From Porcincola sp945869225 (GTDB taxonomy: Bacteria > Bacillota > Clostridia > Lachnospirales > Lachnospiraceae), in the NCBI RefSeq assembly GCF_052118625.1, contig NZ_JBQKGW010000009.1, positions 32,823-96,822 of the forward strand: DNA of 64,000 nucleotides, given 5' to 3'. The position numbers and the translations under genes are program-made. This document shows, piece after piece, positions 53,058 to 62,555 of the stretch (positions are counted from its first letter, which is position 1; each line of letters opens with the position of its first letter). Below the pieces are notes generated by a model. That model saw only the letters and a program-made list of their open reading frames with translations, did not search any database and was not told the DNA's origin.

Positions 53058-54116
53058 TTACACAGCTCCACCTGATGTGTTTCCACCTGACGCAGTTCCT
53101 GTGCTGGAAGTCTGATCTGTCTGCGAGGCTGACGCTGACCCGGAACCAGACGTCTGATCTGTCTGCGCGGTACCAGAATCCCCGAACTGAAGATACTGTG
53201 TCGACACATACCCATCATATGTCGTTCCCTGATAGTCAAAATTGATGTGTGTCCACTGATCGCCGCGCTCGATGACCTTGACCTCTGCTCCGGCGTATGT
53301 GACCGCGACGATCTGCGAGTCCGCACTCGCCTTCGCCCGGATATTGACACCAGCCGTCGTCGTTGCCGTTTCCCCGGAAGCCCCGCCTGCAGAAGAAGCA
53401 TCGGATTCCGTAGCAGCTTCCGTCTCTCCCGACGCCCCGGAAGACTGGCTGTCGAGAAACGCCTTCAGATCCGGATCGGAATTTTCCGCTTCAAGCAGCT
53501 TCTGGTTGACATCATTCTTCAATGCCTGGACATCCGAGGCAGCTGTCGCTTTGCTGATAAAGTCCGCGACCTCAGTGGATGCATTCCGGTCACCTACAAC
53601 AAGACTGCCCGAATCATTTGTCACAACATATAACAGAGCCAGGCTCGGTGCCTCGGTACTGATATCCTTGATCTTCCCGTCGTAATAAGCATATACAACA
53701 TATGTCCCATCAGAAGGGCCTGCCTTCGAATATGTGGAAATATTGTCGTAGCTTTCGATCATGTTGTTCGAAAGAATACTGCTCTGCATATCATCCGTCC
53801 ACGGGCTGACAATCGTGGCAAGCGTCACGGTATCCTTCGCTGCAACAGCTGTATAATACTTCTTTACCAGCTCCAGGATAGAGGCGTCATCTTTCTTCAA
53901 GCTTGCAGAGGCGTCCGGTGCCGTTGAAGCCGCCGCTGTATTCTGTGAAGCCTCCGTCACCTGCTCGACAGCCTGTGCGTCTGTCTTGTTGCTGTCCTTC
54001 GATGAACCGCCCACAAGTCTGACTACACAGACAACAATGACAACCACCAGGCAGACAGCAATTCCAAGAAGGATGTACCGCAGATTGTCAGAAAGCCACT
54101 CTCTGAAATTATCCAT
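53058..54116 (-). CDS. Membrane-anchored protein with bacterial SH3 domain
   Basis: 352 aa. GGAGG lies 6 bases before the ATG at 54116. A short cytoplasmic N-terminus precedes one membrane helix (YILLGIAVCLVVVIVVCVV). The extracytoplasmic region has a domain resembling stress/peptide-binding modules (about 85–215), then an SH3b domain (GVNIRAKASADSQIVAVTYA through DGYVSTQYLQF), and ends in a Ser/Thr/Gly-rich tail. SH3b domains bind cell-wall peptides. No enzyme domain is recognisable. It is the first gene leftward of tRNA-Arg. Confidence 0.82.
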   Translation of the reverse strand: MDNFREWLSDNLRYILLGIAVCLVVVIVVCVVRLVGGSSKDSNKTDAQAVEQVTEASQNTAAASTAPDASASLKKDDASILELVKKYYTAVAAKDTVTLATIVSPWTDDMQSSILSNNMIESYDNISTYSKAGPSDGTYVVYAYYDGKIKDISTEAPSLALLYVVTNDSGSLVVGDRNASTEVADFISKATAASDVQALKNDVNQKLLEAENSDPDLKAFLDSQSSGASGETEAATESDASSAGGASGETATTTAGVNIRAKASADSQIVAVTYAGAEVKVIERGDQWTHINFDYQGTTYDGYVSTQYLQFGDSGTAQTDQTSGSGSASASQTDQTSSTGTASGGNTSGGAV

Positions 54117-54173
54117 AAGCGTCCTCCAGATCATGCCTGAATTTCTGATCGGCCAGGATTGCCGTATCAATCA

Positions 54174-54246
54174 CGCATCTGAAGGGACTCGAACCCCCGA
54201 CACGCGGTACCGGAAACCGCTGCTCTATCCGCTGAGCTACAGATGC
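54174..54246 (-). tRNA. tRNA-Arg (anticodon CCG)
   Basis: On the minus strand, GCATCTG pairs with CAGATGC as the acceptor stem, and the D-arm GTAGCTCAGCGGATAGAGC and T-loop GGTTCGAGTCC are canonical. The anticodon stem GCGGT/ACCGC frames the loop TTCCGGT, giving anticodon CCG. No CCA is encoded. Confidence 0.95.
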
Positions 54247-54328
54247 AGATTCAAAACCAATCGGTTCTGAAAACAGTGATCATCTTAGCATAGCAGACTG
54301 ATAAAGTCAAATAAATCCGATTGTCATG

Positions 54329-57300
54329 TCATCCTGCTTCCCCCTGTCTCCCCCGTCTGCCCTTTTTTCTCATGTCTTGTCTTCGCAGCCTCATAACACA
54401 TACTGCCAGAAGCATGGCGCTGACGCCTGCTGCCAGCATCCACTGTTTCAAAGGGGTATTATCTCCTGTTCTGACTGAGCCGGAAGGTGTTGTTTTATCC
54501 GCTTTATCTTTCATGACAACCTTCGTAATTTCTCCGCTGTCCGGAACCTCAAAGGCAATAGTCTCCGCTTTCTCATACCCGTCAGGTGCACGAAGCTCCG
54601 TGAGCGTATAGGACCCGATCGGAAGCATCTCAATATCGTGTGGTTTCTTCCCGGAAATCCACCTTTCAACCTCCTTTCCTGACTGGTCCCGCACGACAAG
54701 CTCCGCTCCTGCCAGTTCCTCACCGGTTGCAAAGTCCTGTTTTGAAATTCTCACCTTTGTGATATCATCCCGCATGACATGGCGCTGATCTGTGAAGTCA
54801 TCCTGGACTGTAAATTCAATCTGTTCAGCCGTTACATATCCGTCCGCCGGTTTCCGCTCTGACAGGATATATGTCTTTCCTGTCTCCAGGCCATCAACCG
54901 GATGCGGCTCGGTTCCCGACAACCAGCTGTCCTTTACTTCCCCACTCTCCTTATCCGTCACCTCAAGATGGGCACCTTCAATCTCTTTCCCGCCCGTAAG
55001 GTCTGTCTTGGTAATCAGAAGTTGTTTATTGATCAGCTTCAATGTATCATCTACCGCATCTTCAGACACTGTAAATGAAACGGGTCGAGAGAGAACGTAT
55101 CCTTTCGGCGCCTCCTTCTCTACAAGCAAGTATGTCTCCCCTTTCCGGAGTCCGGTCACTGCATGCGCTTCTCCATCCGAGAGCCAGAAGTCCACGACTG
55201 CTCCTTCCGAATCTCTGATTTCCAGCCGGGCTCCTGCCAGGCCATTGATTCGCGTGTCTGTCTTGAAGACAAACACGCGTTTGTCAATCATCGTAACCGT
55301 CTGGTCTGTCCCATCATCCAGAATGATAAAATCCATCGGATCCGCGCCAAGAAATCCAGATGGAATCTTTTCTTCTACCAGGCGATAACGGCTTCCAACC
55401 GCAAGGCCCTCAGCAAAGTATGGCTGGTCATCTGTCGTCCACCTCAGGACCGGCATGGGTGAAATCTGACCGTTATCTTCCCCGGAGATCTCGTAAATTG
55501 CAAGGCCGGCTCCTTCTATGTTTCTGCCCAGTGCATCCGTTTTCCGGATTATCAGCCTCTTATCAGTCATCGTGAGCCGCTGTAGTTTCTCCGACGGCTG
55601 CACCTCAAACGGAATTGCTTTCGCGGCTGTGTATCCTTCAGGGGCTGCAGTTTCCTGAAGTAGATACTTTCCTGGCGGAAGCCGTTTCACCAAGTGCGGT
55701 TTTCCGTCTGAAATCCACTCTGCGTCTACGATCTTTCCCTGATCGTCTTCATATTTCACAGTGTTCCCGTCCTGATCCGTAATTTTCAGTCGTGCGCCAT
55801 ACAGCCCTTTCCCGGCATCATCTGTTTTGTCAAACTGCCATCTGTTATACCGGTTCCGCCGGACGATTTTCAGCGTACCCTGCCCGCCCCGTCCTGCCTT
55901 CTGCGCCTTCCCCGATCCATTACTCGGAGGCCCCATGCTTTTTTTCTTCTCCAAGGCCTCTTCAACCCTGTTTCCCTCCTTGTCAGACTCAAAGATATTG
56001 CCCTCCCCGTCCACTGAAAACCAGCTTTCGGTTTCATCGATCAGATACCCCGGTCGGGACGCTGTCTCCCTCACAGCGTAAATACCTGTCGCGATCCTGC
56101 CGGCAATGATCCATCCGTCTTCATCCGTCTGATAGTCTCCGTCTGAAAAAAGTTTACTTCCGATATACCGCCCGTTTTTCTTACCTTTAAAGTCATCAAT
56201 CCTGACAATCCTGAAGGTCACTCCAGCCAGCGGTTTTCCGTCTTCCTCAGACCACCCGCCATCAGCCAGCTTTTGCTCTGTCTTCAGAAGTTTCATCGTG
56301 GTTGGCTGGTTGGATGTCTTCATACTGACTCGAACGACTTCTGTATGCTCATCCTGATACAGAATTGAAAATGGAATAGGTTCAGGATCTCTCCGATATC
56401 CTTCAGGGGCTTCCCGTTCCAATACCTCATATCTCCCCAGAAACAGCTTTGCAGATCTGCCCACTCCCTTTTCATCCGTTGTAAAGATGTCTACAACATC
56501 TCCCTTTCTCGCACGAATGGTTCCATCTGGTGTCACGATATCTTCCGCTGCATGTATTTCGTAGACGGCCCCACGGAGACTGGCTCCACTGTCCCGATCC
56601 GTTTTCTCAAGGAAAAGCATTCCCATCGCAGGCTGATTCTCCATGGTCCAGGTGATGACATGCTCCCAGCTGTTGCGCGATGTCACGTCAAAACGAACAT
56701 CCTGTCCTATTACATAACCTTCTGGCGCATGTACCTCATGCAGATAATATGTTCCGGCTCGCAGCCGTTCAGGCAGCGTAACTGTTCCATCATCTCCGGT
56801 TGTAAATTCCGTCACCGACCGGTGCGCCGGCGAACTTTCCCGGAAAGTAACTGGTTTCTTCTTTTCGTCCAGAATCTGGAAGACTGTCCCTGAGAGCGGG
56901 ATTGTTTTTCCCGTCGACCGATCCGCCTTCCTGAGGCAAAGCCACTCACCGATCGGCCGGTCATTTTTATAGATACCCTTATATACCCTCCCGTCAAAAA
57001 CACCTCCGCTCTTCGTTCCGTCCACCAGAAAGTCCTTAACCGGAATCAGACCGGAGGGCACCGTACTCTTACGCTCACTGACCTGATATAGTCCGTATGG
57101 CAGTCTTCCATGTGCATATGCCGGGTCATTGGTCGTGGCTGTCCCGTTTTCATCCGTCTCAATGGAGAGCACCACCTTGTCTGGATCAGAAGCCAGACAG
57201 ATATCAAACACAACTCCTTTGACGGGGATCATATCATCTCCCGTCTCATCCGGGTCCTCCGTGTCGCGGAACTTCTGTATCTCAATATCAAAACGGATCA

Positions 57301-59743
57301 CATCGTCATCAAACGGTTTATCCAGCATGACAACCGTGTTCTTCTCACGGATCTCAAACGTCTGATCAATCTGATTTCCCCGAAGGTTATATCCTTCCGG
57401 CGGTATGACTTCCCGAAGCTGGTAAGTCCCATATGGCAACGCATCCCCAGGGGATTCATATCCGATCCACTCTCCCAGTTCGCTGCAGGACAGCTGTGTA
57501 AGAACCTCTCCAGGCTCCGCTGTCCTTCCATACGCTTTTACCGCTGACAGACTCTGATTCACAAGTTCAAAAACCGCACCCTCCAGCCGGGCATCCCCTT
57601 GACTTGCTTTTTTACCGCTTCCATGTGCCGCTTCAAAAACTGCCGTTCCGTCTTTCTTCTCATCCAGGATACAGTGCTGATTTACAATCTCCGAATCGAT
57701 TTTATGGAACCGGAATCCACCTCTGATCACTTCCTCCCAAAACACAATTCGGTCAGAAAAATCCAGTATTTTCCCATCATCCTGTTCCGTAATTGTGAAG
57801 CGTTCTGTCTGACTTGAACGTTCATACCCTGCAGGCGCTTTGCTTTCAGTCAGCTCGTATGTACCCGCCTGCAGAACCGGTGGAACTGTTGCGCTTCCAT
57901 CGCGTCCGGTTTTGACAACAAGCCCTATGATCTCGTTATTCTTCCAGACAGTCGATGGATCTGTTTTCAAACCGACAGAATATCCACTGACGTTTCGAAT
58001 CTGGAACTCTGCTCCCTCAAATCCTGCATCTCCATCCGGAATATCTCCCAGTTGAGCAGACTTTTTTCTGAACCTGATTCCTGCATAAGCAGGTTCGTCC
58101 CAGACATCAATCGTAAAGATTGCCCCGTCTTCTGCATCTTCCGGAATGACGACATCCGGAATCGACCGATTGATGAGACACCCTGAAGGGGCCCTTGTCT
58201 CAGTAACCCGGTATGTACCTGGCAATACCTGGATTTGTCTGCTGCTTCCATCGGACCCGCATTCCAGGGCATACTGGTTTCCTTTCCCATCATCTAGAGA
58301 AAATGCTGCTCCTCCCATACCCATGGAAGAAGCGCCCGTCAGCCTTTTACGAACCTGAACCGTTAGCTGCCGTTTCCGAAATGAAGCAGAAAGGTCCAGG
58401 TTCTGGCCACTTCCCCACAGCGCATATGATACGTCCTGATCTGCATTGCCAGATTTGATCACATATGTTTGAAAGCCGACAGCGGATTTATCCTCAAGAC
58501 CGATATTCACTGTCTCCGTGAAGGTATCGGATACAACCACGTAGCTCTTTCCGGTTTCCATCGCCTTGGCACGTTTCCCGGTCGTCACTTCCTCTACATA
58601 TGCACCAGACGGCTCCACTTGTGTGATCTCAGCACGGGCTCCTGCCTGGCCTTCGTACGAAACCGGATCCGAAACATACCTGCCCTGTCTGTACCCGCCG
58701 GAAAGCTGCGCACTGCTCAGTTTCCCCGAGGGAATGGAAAGCTGTTTCAGTCTGGCAAGAACACGCTCTCCTGCATTTGCAGCTTCCTGTTTCACCATAT
58801 AGTGTGAAACCGGTTTTCCTTCATAGATCGCTCCCAGAATATAATGCGTAAACGCATATGAATTGCTGCCACCCGCGACACCGATTTCCTTGTAAATACT
58901 CATGATCTTTGAATCCGTTCCATATCCAGGCGCATCTTCGGGCAGATAATACATCGCGACAGCAAGCAGATTGGAATTGGGGATGGTTTTCACCTTGCTG
59001 AGAGGTGTGATGTTGTCCATCGGATCACTCTTATAAGGATTGATACAGAAAGCGGAAACCGTCTTACTGCCTCCGCCTTCTCCGAATATCCTGACTTGAA
59101 ATACCCTTGTTTTTGGACCCCCTCCAAAATATGTCAGGGTAGAATCCGGCTTGTCTGTAATTTGTACATATGGCCTGGATATTCTTAGCGGCTCCGCCAT
59201 TGCATGGAGCTCTTTCTCATCTGCTTCCTCCAGATAAAGTTCTGCTTCCGTATCCGCAGAATTCCCGTCTTTCCCTTCCGGGGTAAGATTTTCAGTATTC
59301 GGTGGGATACCGGCGCTTTCAGGCTTTTGCAGTTCGGAACTGGCTTCAGCCTGCATAAGACCTTCCGTTGTCATCAGAGACTGTCCTTCTATCTGGCTGT
59401 CCCTCTGTTCCTTCTCTTTGGTTTCTTCCTCCTGAGTCTGCTGTTCCAACACCTCCCGCCCTGATGCAGCTTGTCCTGATTGATCGGTACCGCTTCCTGC
59501 ACCATTGGGCTGCTGCTTTCTTTCTGTCTCCGGTTCAGTTACCGATTCCTCTGCATGCCTGTTCTGAATCGTTTCAAATGCGGGAATCTCTGCTGCCATA
59601 AGTCCTGTGAAACCCTTTCTAACAGTTTCACCAGAATCCGTGGTTCGCCATCCTGAAGCCGCAAGAAAAGACCGCGGTTCTCCTGAAAGGAGAAGGAATC
59701 CTATGACAAGGAGCATTGACAGGAGGCCTTGTATTTTCTTCAT
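54329..59743 (-). CDS. Giant surface protein: thioester-like domain plus about twelve Cna-B/SpaA repeats
   Basis: 1804 aa. A signal peptide (core about 8–20) is followed by a Glu/Gln/Ser-rich spacer to about residue 195. A domain at about 200–345 has the Cys-containing segment SKTVSAFCINPYKSDPMD and resembles the thioester adhesin domains that bind host amines. From about 463 to 1745 there are about twelve Cna-B/SpaA units. Each has an (F/I)xKxD-type lysine start and a closing YxLxExxAPxGY (for example LPPGKYLLQETAAPEGY and LPIGSYTLTELRAPDGY), so isopeptide bonds are expected. The C-terminus has a TGD-type sorting signal (SVRTGDNTP), a hydrophobic helix and a basic tail. GGAGG precedes the ATG. 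No sortase gene is in the window. Confidence 0.93.
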   Translation of the reverse strand: MKKIQGLLSMLLVIGFLLLSGEPRSFLAASGWRTTDSGETVRKGFTGLMAAEIPAFETIQNRHAEESVTEPETERKQQPNGAGSGTDQSGQAASGREVLEQQTQEEETKEKEQRDSQIEGQSLMTTEGLMQAEASSELQKPESAGIPPNTENLTPEGKDGNSADTEAELYLEEADEKELHAMAEPLRISRPYVQITDKPDSTLTYFGGGPKTRVFQVRIFGEGGGSKTVSAFCINPYKSDPMDNITPLSKVKTIPNSNLLAVAMYYLPEDAPGYGTDSKIMSIYKEIGVAGGSNSYAFTHYILGAIYEGKPVSHYMVKQEAANAGERVLARLKQLSIPSGKLSSAQLSGGYRQGRYVSDPVSYEGQAGARAEITQVEPSGAYVEEVTTGKRAKAMETGKSYVVVSDTFTETVNIGLEDKSAVGFQTYVIKSGNADQDVSYALWGSGQNLDLSASFRKRQLTVQVRKRLTGASSMGMGGAAFSLDDGKGNQYALECGSDGSSRQIQVLPGTYRVTETRAPSGCLINRSIPDVVIPEDAEDGAIFTIDVWDEPAYAGIRFRKKSAQLGDIPDGDAGFEGAEFQIRNVSGYSVGLKTDPSTVWKNNEIIGLVVKTGRDGSATVPPVLQAGTYELTESKAPAGYERSSQTERFTITEQDDGKILDFSDRIVFWEEVIRGGFRFHKIDSEIVNQHCILDEKKDGTAVFEAAHGSGKKASQGDARLEGAVFELVNQSLSAVKAYGRTAEPGEVLTQLSCSELGEWIGYESPGDALPYGTYQLREVIPPEGYNLRGNQIDQTFEIREKNTVVMLDKPFDDDVIRFDIEIQKFRDTEDPDETGDDMIPVKGVVFDICLASDPDKVVLSIETDENGTATTNDPAYAHGRLPYGLYQVSERKSTVPSGLIPVKDFLVDGTKSGGVFDGRVYKGIYKNDRPIGEWLCLRKADRSTGKTIPLSGTVFQILDEKKKPVTFRESSPAHRSVTEFTTGDDGTVTLPERLRAGTYYLHEVHAPEGYVIGQDVRFDVTSRNSWEHVITWTMENQPAMGMLFLEKTDRDSGASLRGAVYEIHAAEDIVTPDGTIRARKGDVVDIFTTDEKGVGRSAKLFLGRYEVLEREAPEGYRRDPEPIPFSILYQDEHTEVVRVSMKTSNQPTTMKLLKTEQKLADGGWSEEDGKPLAGVTFRIVRIDDFKGKKNGRYIGSKLFSDGDYQTDEDGWIIAGRIATGIYAVRETASRPGYLIDETESWFSVDGEGNIFESDKEGNRVEEALEKKKSMGPPSNGSGKAQKAGRGGQGTLKIVRRNRYNRWQFDKTDDAGKGLYGARLKITDQDGNTVKYEDDQGKIVDAEWISDGKPHLVKRLPPGKYLLQETAAPEGYTAAKAIPFEVQPSEKLQRLTMTDKRLIIRKTDALGRNIEGAGLAIYEISGEDNGQISPMPVLRWTTDDQPYFAEGLAVGSRYRLVEEKIPSGFLGADPMDFIILDDGTDQTVTMIDKRVFVFKTDTRINGLAGARLEIRDSEGAVVDFWLSDGEAHAVTGLRKGETYLLVEKEAPKGYVLSRPVSFTVSEDAVDDTLKLINKQLLITKTDLTGGKEIEGAHLEVTDKESGEVKDSWLSGTEPHPVDGLETGKTYILSERKPADGYVTAEQIEFTVQDDFTDQRHVMRDDITKVRISKQDFATGEELAGAELVVRDQSGKEVERWISGKKPHDIEMLPIGSYTLTELRAPDGYEKAETIAFEVPDSGEITKVVMKDKADKTTPSGSVRTGDNTPLKQWMLAAGVSAMLLAVCVMRLRRQDMRKKGRRGRQGEAG

Positions 59744-59756
59744 GTCATGCCCTCCT

Positions 59757-60689
59757 TCATGCTGCTATGATGAGCCGTCCTCTGGCTCTGTCATACCGGT
59801 AGACACTATCGGCAAGCACCTCCTCCGGCGCAACCTTTGTTCGATTGATCCTCCGCACGATCCGGCTGATGGACTCCGTCTTCAGATGGTACCCTGCCGG
59901 AAGAACCATACATTCATGGATAGAACTCGGAATCACATAAAAGTCATCCTTCAGTTGGTCGGCAACCTTTCGCAGCACTTCCACATCCATCATCCAGACT
60001 GCCCCGTAGCTTCTCCTGGAATTGGTCAGTACAAAGAGCTGAAGTCGTTTATCCATATCTTCGGAGTCAGCTTGTCCATCGCTGCATTCGGCCGTTCCAT
60101 TCTCCGTTTCCTGACTGCTTCCCCGAAGTTCCGATATTAATTGTTCTGTTGTCATAAAATCTGCCGGGAGCAGCCGGCCCATATTCTTCATGGCCAGTCC
60201 GAGAAGCTCTTCCTTTTTCAACCTCATCTGCTGCATATGAAAGTTTCGCAGCAGAACAGTCCCAGAACCGATCTTGATATCATCAATAAGCAGATAAAAT
60301 ACGACCGATAGGTTCAGAAATGGAAAATGTGGGCATTCCTTCAGAAATTCCTGGCTCCGGTCTGTATTGACCAGACTGCATACAATCTGGTTTCTGATGT
60401 ACGCCGGGTTCAGCAGTTTGTCCGGCTCAAGTTGTTCCGGCATAGATCTCATATAATAAGCAATAATCGCGTTCGCGATATCTTCGATCCCTGTCCCCTG
60501 GATATATTTCTGAAAGTAATACCGCAGATCAATGCATGGACTTATGGATGTATCCCTTTTCTGGATAGAAAGATTATCCTGGACAATTCCATTGTATTTT
60601 CTGAGTTCAAACAGACGAACTTTGTACTCAGCACCAAGCTTCAGACCGATCAGTTCCGGGATCTCTTTTTTGAATGTACTGTAATCCAT
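59757..60689 (-). CDS. DUF5688 family protein
   Basis: 310 aa. Matching features are the N-terminal region VRLFELRKYNGIVQDNLSIQ, the central DIANAIIAYY, and a C-terminal SSIHECMVLPAGYHLKTESI. It has no signal peptide and no recognisable catalytic motif. DUF5688 proteins are common, often in several copies, in Lachnospiraceae genomes. It lies only 13 bases upstream of the giant surface protein on the same strand, so the two are probably co-transcribed. AAAGGA precedes the ATG. Confidence 0.85.
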   Translation of the reverse strand: MDYSTFKKEIPELIGLKLGAEYKVRLFELRKYNGIVQDNLSIQKRDTSISPCIDLRYYFQKYIQGTGIEDIANAIIAYYMRSMPEQLEPDKLLNPAYIRNQIVCSLVNTDRSQEFLKECPHFPFLNLSVVFYLLIDDIKIGSGTVLLRNFHMQQMRLKKEELLGLAMKNMGRLLPADFMTTEQLISELRGSSQETENGTAECSDGQADSEDMDKRLQLFVLTNSRRSYGAVWMMDVEVLRKVADQLKDDFYVIPSSIHECMVLPAGYHLKTESISRIVRRINRTKVAPEEVLADSVYRYDRARGRLIIAA

Positions 60690-61021
60690 AATTCCTTTCT
60701 ACGGCAGACAGACTGGTGCCGCTCCAGAAGAAATGTCCGTGCTGCGGCATCAGACGACGGCGTGCACGAAATCGATAGAAATGAAAAAGGAGAATTAGAT
60801 TGAAAAAATGATGAAAAATACGAAAAGAAATAGAAACTCTAAAAGAAGATATAAGAACCGGCAGGAAAGAATTCCTGTGTCGTCTTGAAAGAAGACTAAC
60901 ATAAGGCTTTCCTGCCGTCAAGTCAAAACATCAATTTTTCTGATTGAATCATGTAATCAGTTTTTTATTTATATTTTATAGTATATTTCTGACACATTGT
61001 GCTGTACAAAGTGTTTGTGTC
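60690..61021. promoter_or_regulatory. AT-rich regulatory region upstream of DUF5688 (332 bp)
   Basis: It holds an 11-bp inverted repeat, CGGCAGGAAAG (60859–60869) with CTTTCCTGCCG (60907–60917). This encloses GTCTT/AAGAC, and one arm can instead form CAGGAA/TTCCTG (60862–60877). Nearer ung, a minus-strand promoter is possible (TTGTAC, 18 bases, TATACT). A near-palindrome, ACACTTTGT/ACAATGTGT, overlaps its -35 region. No coding frame is credible here. Confidence 0.5.
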
Positions 61022-61696
61022 TCATACATCCTCAATCTGCCAGTCAATCGGCGTAACACCATGTGCCTCCAGAAACCGATTGGTCTGGGAAAAAGGTTTG
61101 CTTCCGAAAAATCCATGATAGGCAGAAAGCGGACTTGGATGCGGAGACTTCAGAACAAGGTGCTCGGGATTGTCGAGCATGCTACATTTCGCCTGCGCTG
61201 CCTTTCCCCAAAGAATAAACACGATTGGCCTCGCCTGACCGTTTACCGCCGTAATCGCAGCATCCGTGAATTGTTCCCATCCAAGTCCTCTGTGAGAGAA
61301 GGCGTGATGGGCGCGAACCGTGAGTACCGTATTCAGCATCAGGACACCCTGCCTTGCCCATTTTGTAAGATCGCCGTTGTTTGGAATCCTGCATCCGATG
61401 TCATCATGCAGCTCCTGATAAATATTCACAAGCGACGGGGGAATCGCAACTCCCGGATGAACCGAGAAGGACAGACCATTTGCCTGTCCCGGCTCATGAT
61501 AGGGATCCTGCCCCAGAATTACTACCTTTACCTTTGAAAGTGGAGTCAGACTGAATGCCCGCAGGATATCCCCTGCAGGCGGGTAAATCGTTTGGGTTCT
61601 GTACTCCTCATTGATCGTCTGATAAAGTTTTGCGTAATATGGCTTGCTGAACTCTGCCCTGAGTGATTGCATCCAATCGCTTCCTATTGCGTCCAT
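61022..61696 (-). CDS. ung: Uracil-DNA glycosylase
   Basis: 224 aa. It removes uracil from DNA. The water-activating loop is LGQDPYHEPGQANGLSFSV, and the DNA-intercalating loop is HPSPLSAYHGFFGSKPFS. MLNTVLTVRAHHAFSH is also conserved. It is 28 bases downstream of hisF, so it probably shares that transcript. Confidence 0.98.
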   Translation of the reverse strand: MDAIGSDWMQSLRAEFSKPYYAKLYQTINEEYRTQTIYPPAGDILRAFSLTPLSKVKVVILGQDPYHEPGQANGLSFSVHPGVAIPPSLVNIYQELHDDIGCRIPNNGDLTKWARQGVLMLNTVLTVRAHHAFSHRGLGWEQFTDAAITAVNGQARPIVFILWGKAAQAKCSMLDNPEHLVLKSPHPSPLSAYHGFFGSKPFSQTNRFLEAHGVTPIDWQIEDV

Positions 61697-61724
61697 CCCT
61701 GTTTTCCTTCCTTACAACGCCAGC

Positions 61725-62489
61725 TCACGAAAGCCTCACCGGAACTCCATGTTCCTTCAGGTAATCCTTAACCTGCCTGATTTCAAGATCCTTATAATGA
61801 AAAAGGGAAGCAGCAAGCGCTGCGTCTGCCTTTCCCTCTGTCAGGGCATCATAGAAATCTTCCACCCTGCCCGCTCCTCCGGAAGCGATCACAGGTATAC
61901 GGACCGACTCCGCAATCTTCCGTGTCAAATCGAGATCATAGCCGGCTTTCGTACCATCGCGGTCCATGCTTGTCAGAAGAATCTCACCCGCACCAAGACC
62001 AAACGCCCTCTTTGCCCATTCAACAGCATCGATTCCCGTATCCTGTCGTCCTCCTGCTGTATAGACATTCCAGCCTGTTCCATCCGGCCTTTTCCTTGCA
62101 TCGATCGCGACAACAACACACTGAGCGCCAAACTTGTCAGCGGCCTGTGAGATTAATTCCGGATTTCTGACAGCCGCTGAGTTAACTGCCACCTTATCTG
62201 CTCCCGCTCTTAAAATCGCACGAAAATCCTCACAGGTTCTGACACCGCCTCCAACCGTGAATGGGATAAAAACTCTCTCTGCCACCCTCCTGACCATGTC
62301 GATCACAGTCTCCCGGTGATCGCTTGTTGCTGTAATGTCCAGAAATGTCAGCTCATCCGCACCCGCTTCATCATAAGCCGCAGCCGCCTCTACCGGGTCT
62401 CCGGCATCCCGGAGCTTCACGAACTGTATCCCTTTTACAACCCTTCCGTCTTTCACGTCAAGGCAAGGTATGATTCTCTTTGTAAGCAT
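61725..62489 (-). CDS. hisF: Imidazole glycerol phosphate synthase, cyclase subunit
   Basis: 254 aa TIM barrel. The catalytic Asp of the first strand is in IIPCLDVKDGRVVKG, and the second, usually near residue 130, is in VVVAIDARKRPDG. PFTVGGGVRT and VIASGGAGRVEDF are the phosphate-binding loops. It uses ammonia from HisH to make imidazole glycerol phosphate and AICAR. hisH lies 66 bases upstream. Confidence 0.98.
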   Translation of the reverse strand: MLTKRIIPCLDVKDGRVVKGIQFVKLRDAGDPVEAAAAYDEAGADELTFLDITATSDHRETVIDMVRRVAERVFIPFTVGGGVRTCEDFRAILRAGADKVAVNSAAVRNPELISQAADKFGAQCVVVAIDARKRPDGTGWNVYTAGGRQDTGIDAVEWAKRAFGLGAGEILLTSMDRDGTKAGYDLDLTRKIAESVRIPVIASGGAGRVEDFYDALTEGKADAALAASLFHYKDLEIRQVKDYLKEHGVPVRLS

Positions 62490-62555
62490 TCTGATACTGT
62501 CCTCCAGCCTTCTGGCTCAACAAGTTTACGGGCTGATCCCATACAGGATCTGAAA

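Noticed and set aside
54174..59743. Possible genomic island inserted at tRNA-Arg carrying the giant adhesin.
   Set aside because: There is no integrase, no direct repeat of the tRNA 3' end, and neighbouring genes are housekeeping on both sides. Composition alone is not enough.
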